13,182 bases of DNA from Candidatus Bathyarchaeum sp. (GTDB taxonomy: Archaea > Thermoproteota > Bathyarchaeia > Bathyarchaeales > Bathyarchaeaceae): contig SOJY01000067.1 in the NCBI GenBank assembly GCA_004376385.1, positions 1 to 13,182 of the forward strand, given 5' to 3'. The notes beneath the pieces were generated by a model. That model worked only from the letters and a program-made list of their open reading frames with translations, had not been told where the DNA came from and did not search any database. Every line of letters begins with the position of its first letter. The stretch's first letter is position 1. Below, piece after piece: positions 13,095 through 13,182 of the stretch. Both the position numbers and the translations under genes were made by a program.

Positions 13095-13182
13095 TCAGTC
13101 GCTGATCAAAACAGGTGAACCTCTATTCCTTTTCTTCATGAACCAATATGAGACCACAGCAATTAATGCTATGATTATTATG
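13095..13182 (-). CDS. C-terminal end of a membrane-anchored protein (partial)
   Basis: The last 28 codons of a minus-strand frame that runs off the window edge. They read as a hydrophobic helix (IIIIALIAVVSYWF) followed by a basic patch KKRNR and a short tail ending LISD. This is the usual shape of a C-terminal membrane anchor of an archaeal surface protein. It converges with the glycosyltransferase gene, 11 nt between stops. The body of the protein lies outside the window, so no function is given. Confidence 0.5.
   Translation of the reverse strand, partial: IIIIALIAVVSYWFMKKRNRGSPVLISD

Noticed and set aside
1..13182. CRISPR array, insertion sequence or prophage
   Set aside because: No regular repeats with spacers, no transposase or integrase genes, and no terminal inverted repeats were seen.

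Overview
The window is archaeal. It carries an archaeal-type aspartyl-tRNA synthetase, ribosomal protein L40e, a broken Alba chromatin gene, an MtrH-type methyltransferase, and promoters made of TATA boxes about 25 nt before short leaders. The mix of lone mtrH, a stand-alone corrinoid protein, cobamide genes and DUF1616 proteins makes an uncultured Thermoproteota lineage close to Bathyarchaeia my best guess. That placement is inference and was not checked against any database.

Left part (1-3100): information processing. On the minus strand a zinc-ribbon/KH RNA-binding protein gene is followed 6 nt later by aspS. The AspRS has Q and P at two positions that in other archaea decide tRNA-Asp specificity, so it may be non-discriminating. 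Upstream on the same strand is an alba pseudogene with two frame changes, an in-frame stop and a missing C-terminus. It is followed by the small L40e gene on the plus strand and a 480-base stretch with no convincing gene.

Middle (3098-10925): a cobamide-themed accessory region. cobS (minus) diverges from a two-gene plus-strand unit: a cap-less corrinoid-binding protein and mtrH, closed by a clear hairpin/T-tract terminator. A winged-helix plus membrane DUF1616-type protein follows. Then come three paralogous proteins of about 300 residues with a conserved Cys-x-Cys-x2-Cys motif, which I cannot assign to a known enzyme family. Two are on the minus strand; the third, more diverged, is on the plus strand. 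Between them lie cbiZ (cobinamide salvage, with a long C-terminal extension) and a 61-residue ferredoxin-like protein divergent from the third paralog.

My reading of how these fit together: CobS and CbiZ supply or remodel the cobamide, the small corrinoid protein carries a methyl group, and MtrH passes it to a tetrahydropterin. The ferredoxin could feed electrons to reactivate the corrinoid. The three paralogs are candidates for the substrate-specific enzymes, either methyl-releasing or carbohydrate-active. This is a hypothesis from gene order. No substrate can be read from the sequence.

Right part (10926-13182): a nitrilase-superfamily amidohydrolase (minus), a GT4-type glycosyltransferase (plus), and the C-terminal membrane anchor of a protein cut off by the window edge (minus). 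No tRNA, rRNA, CRISPR array or insertion sequence was found.
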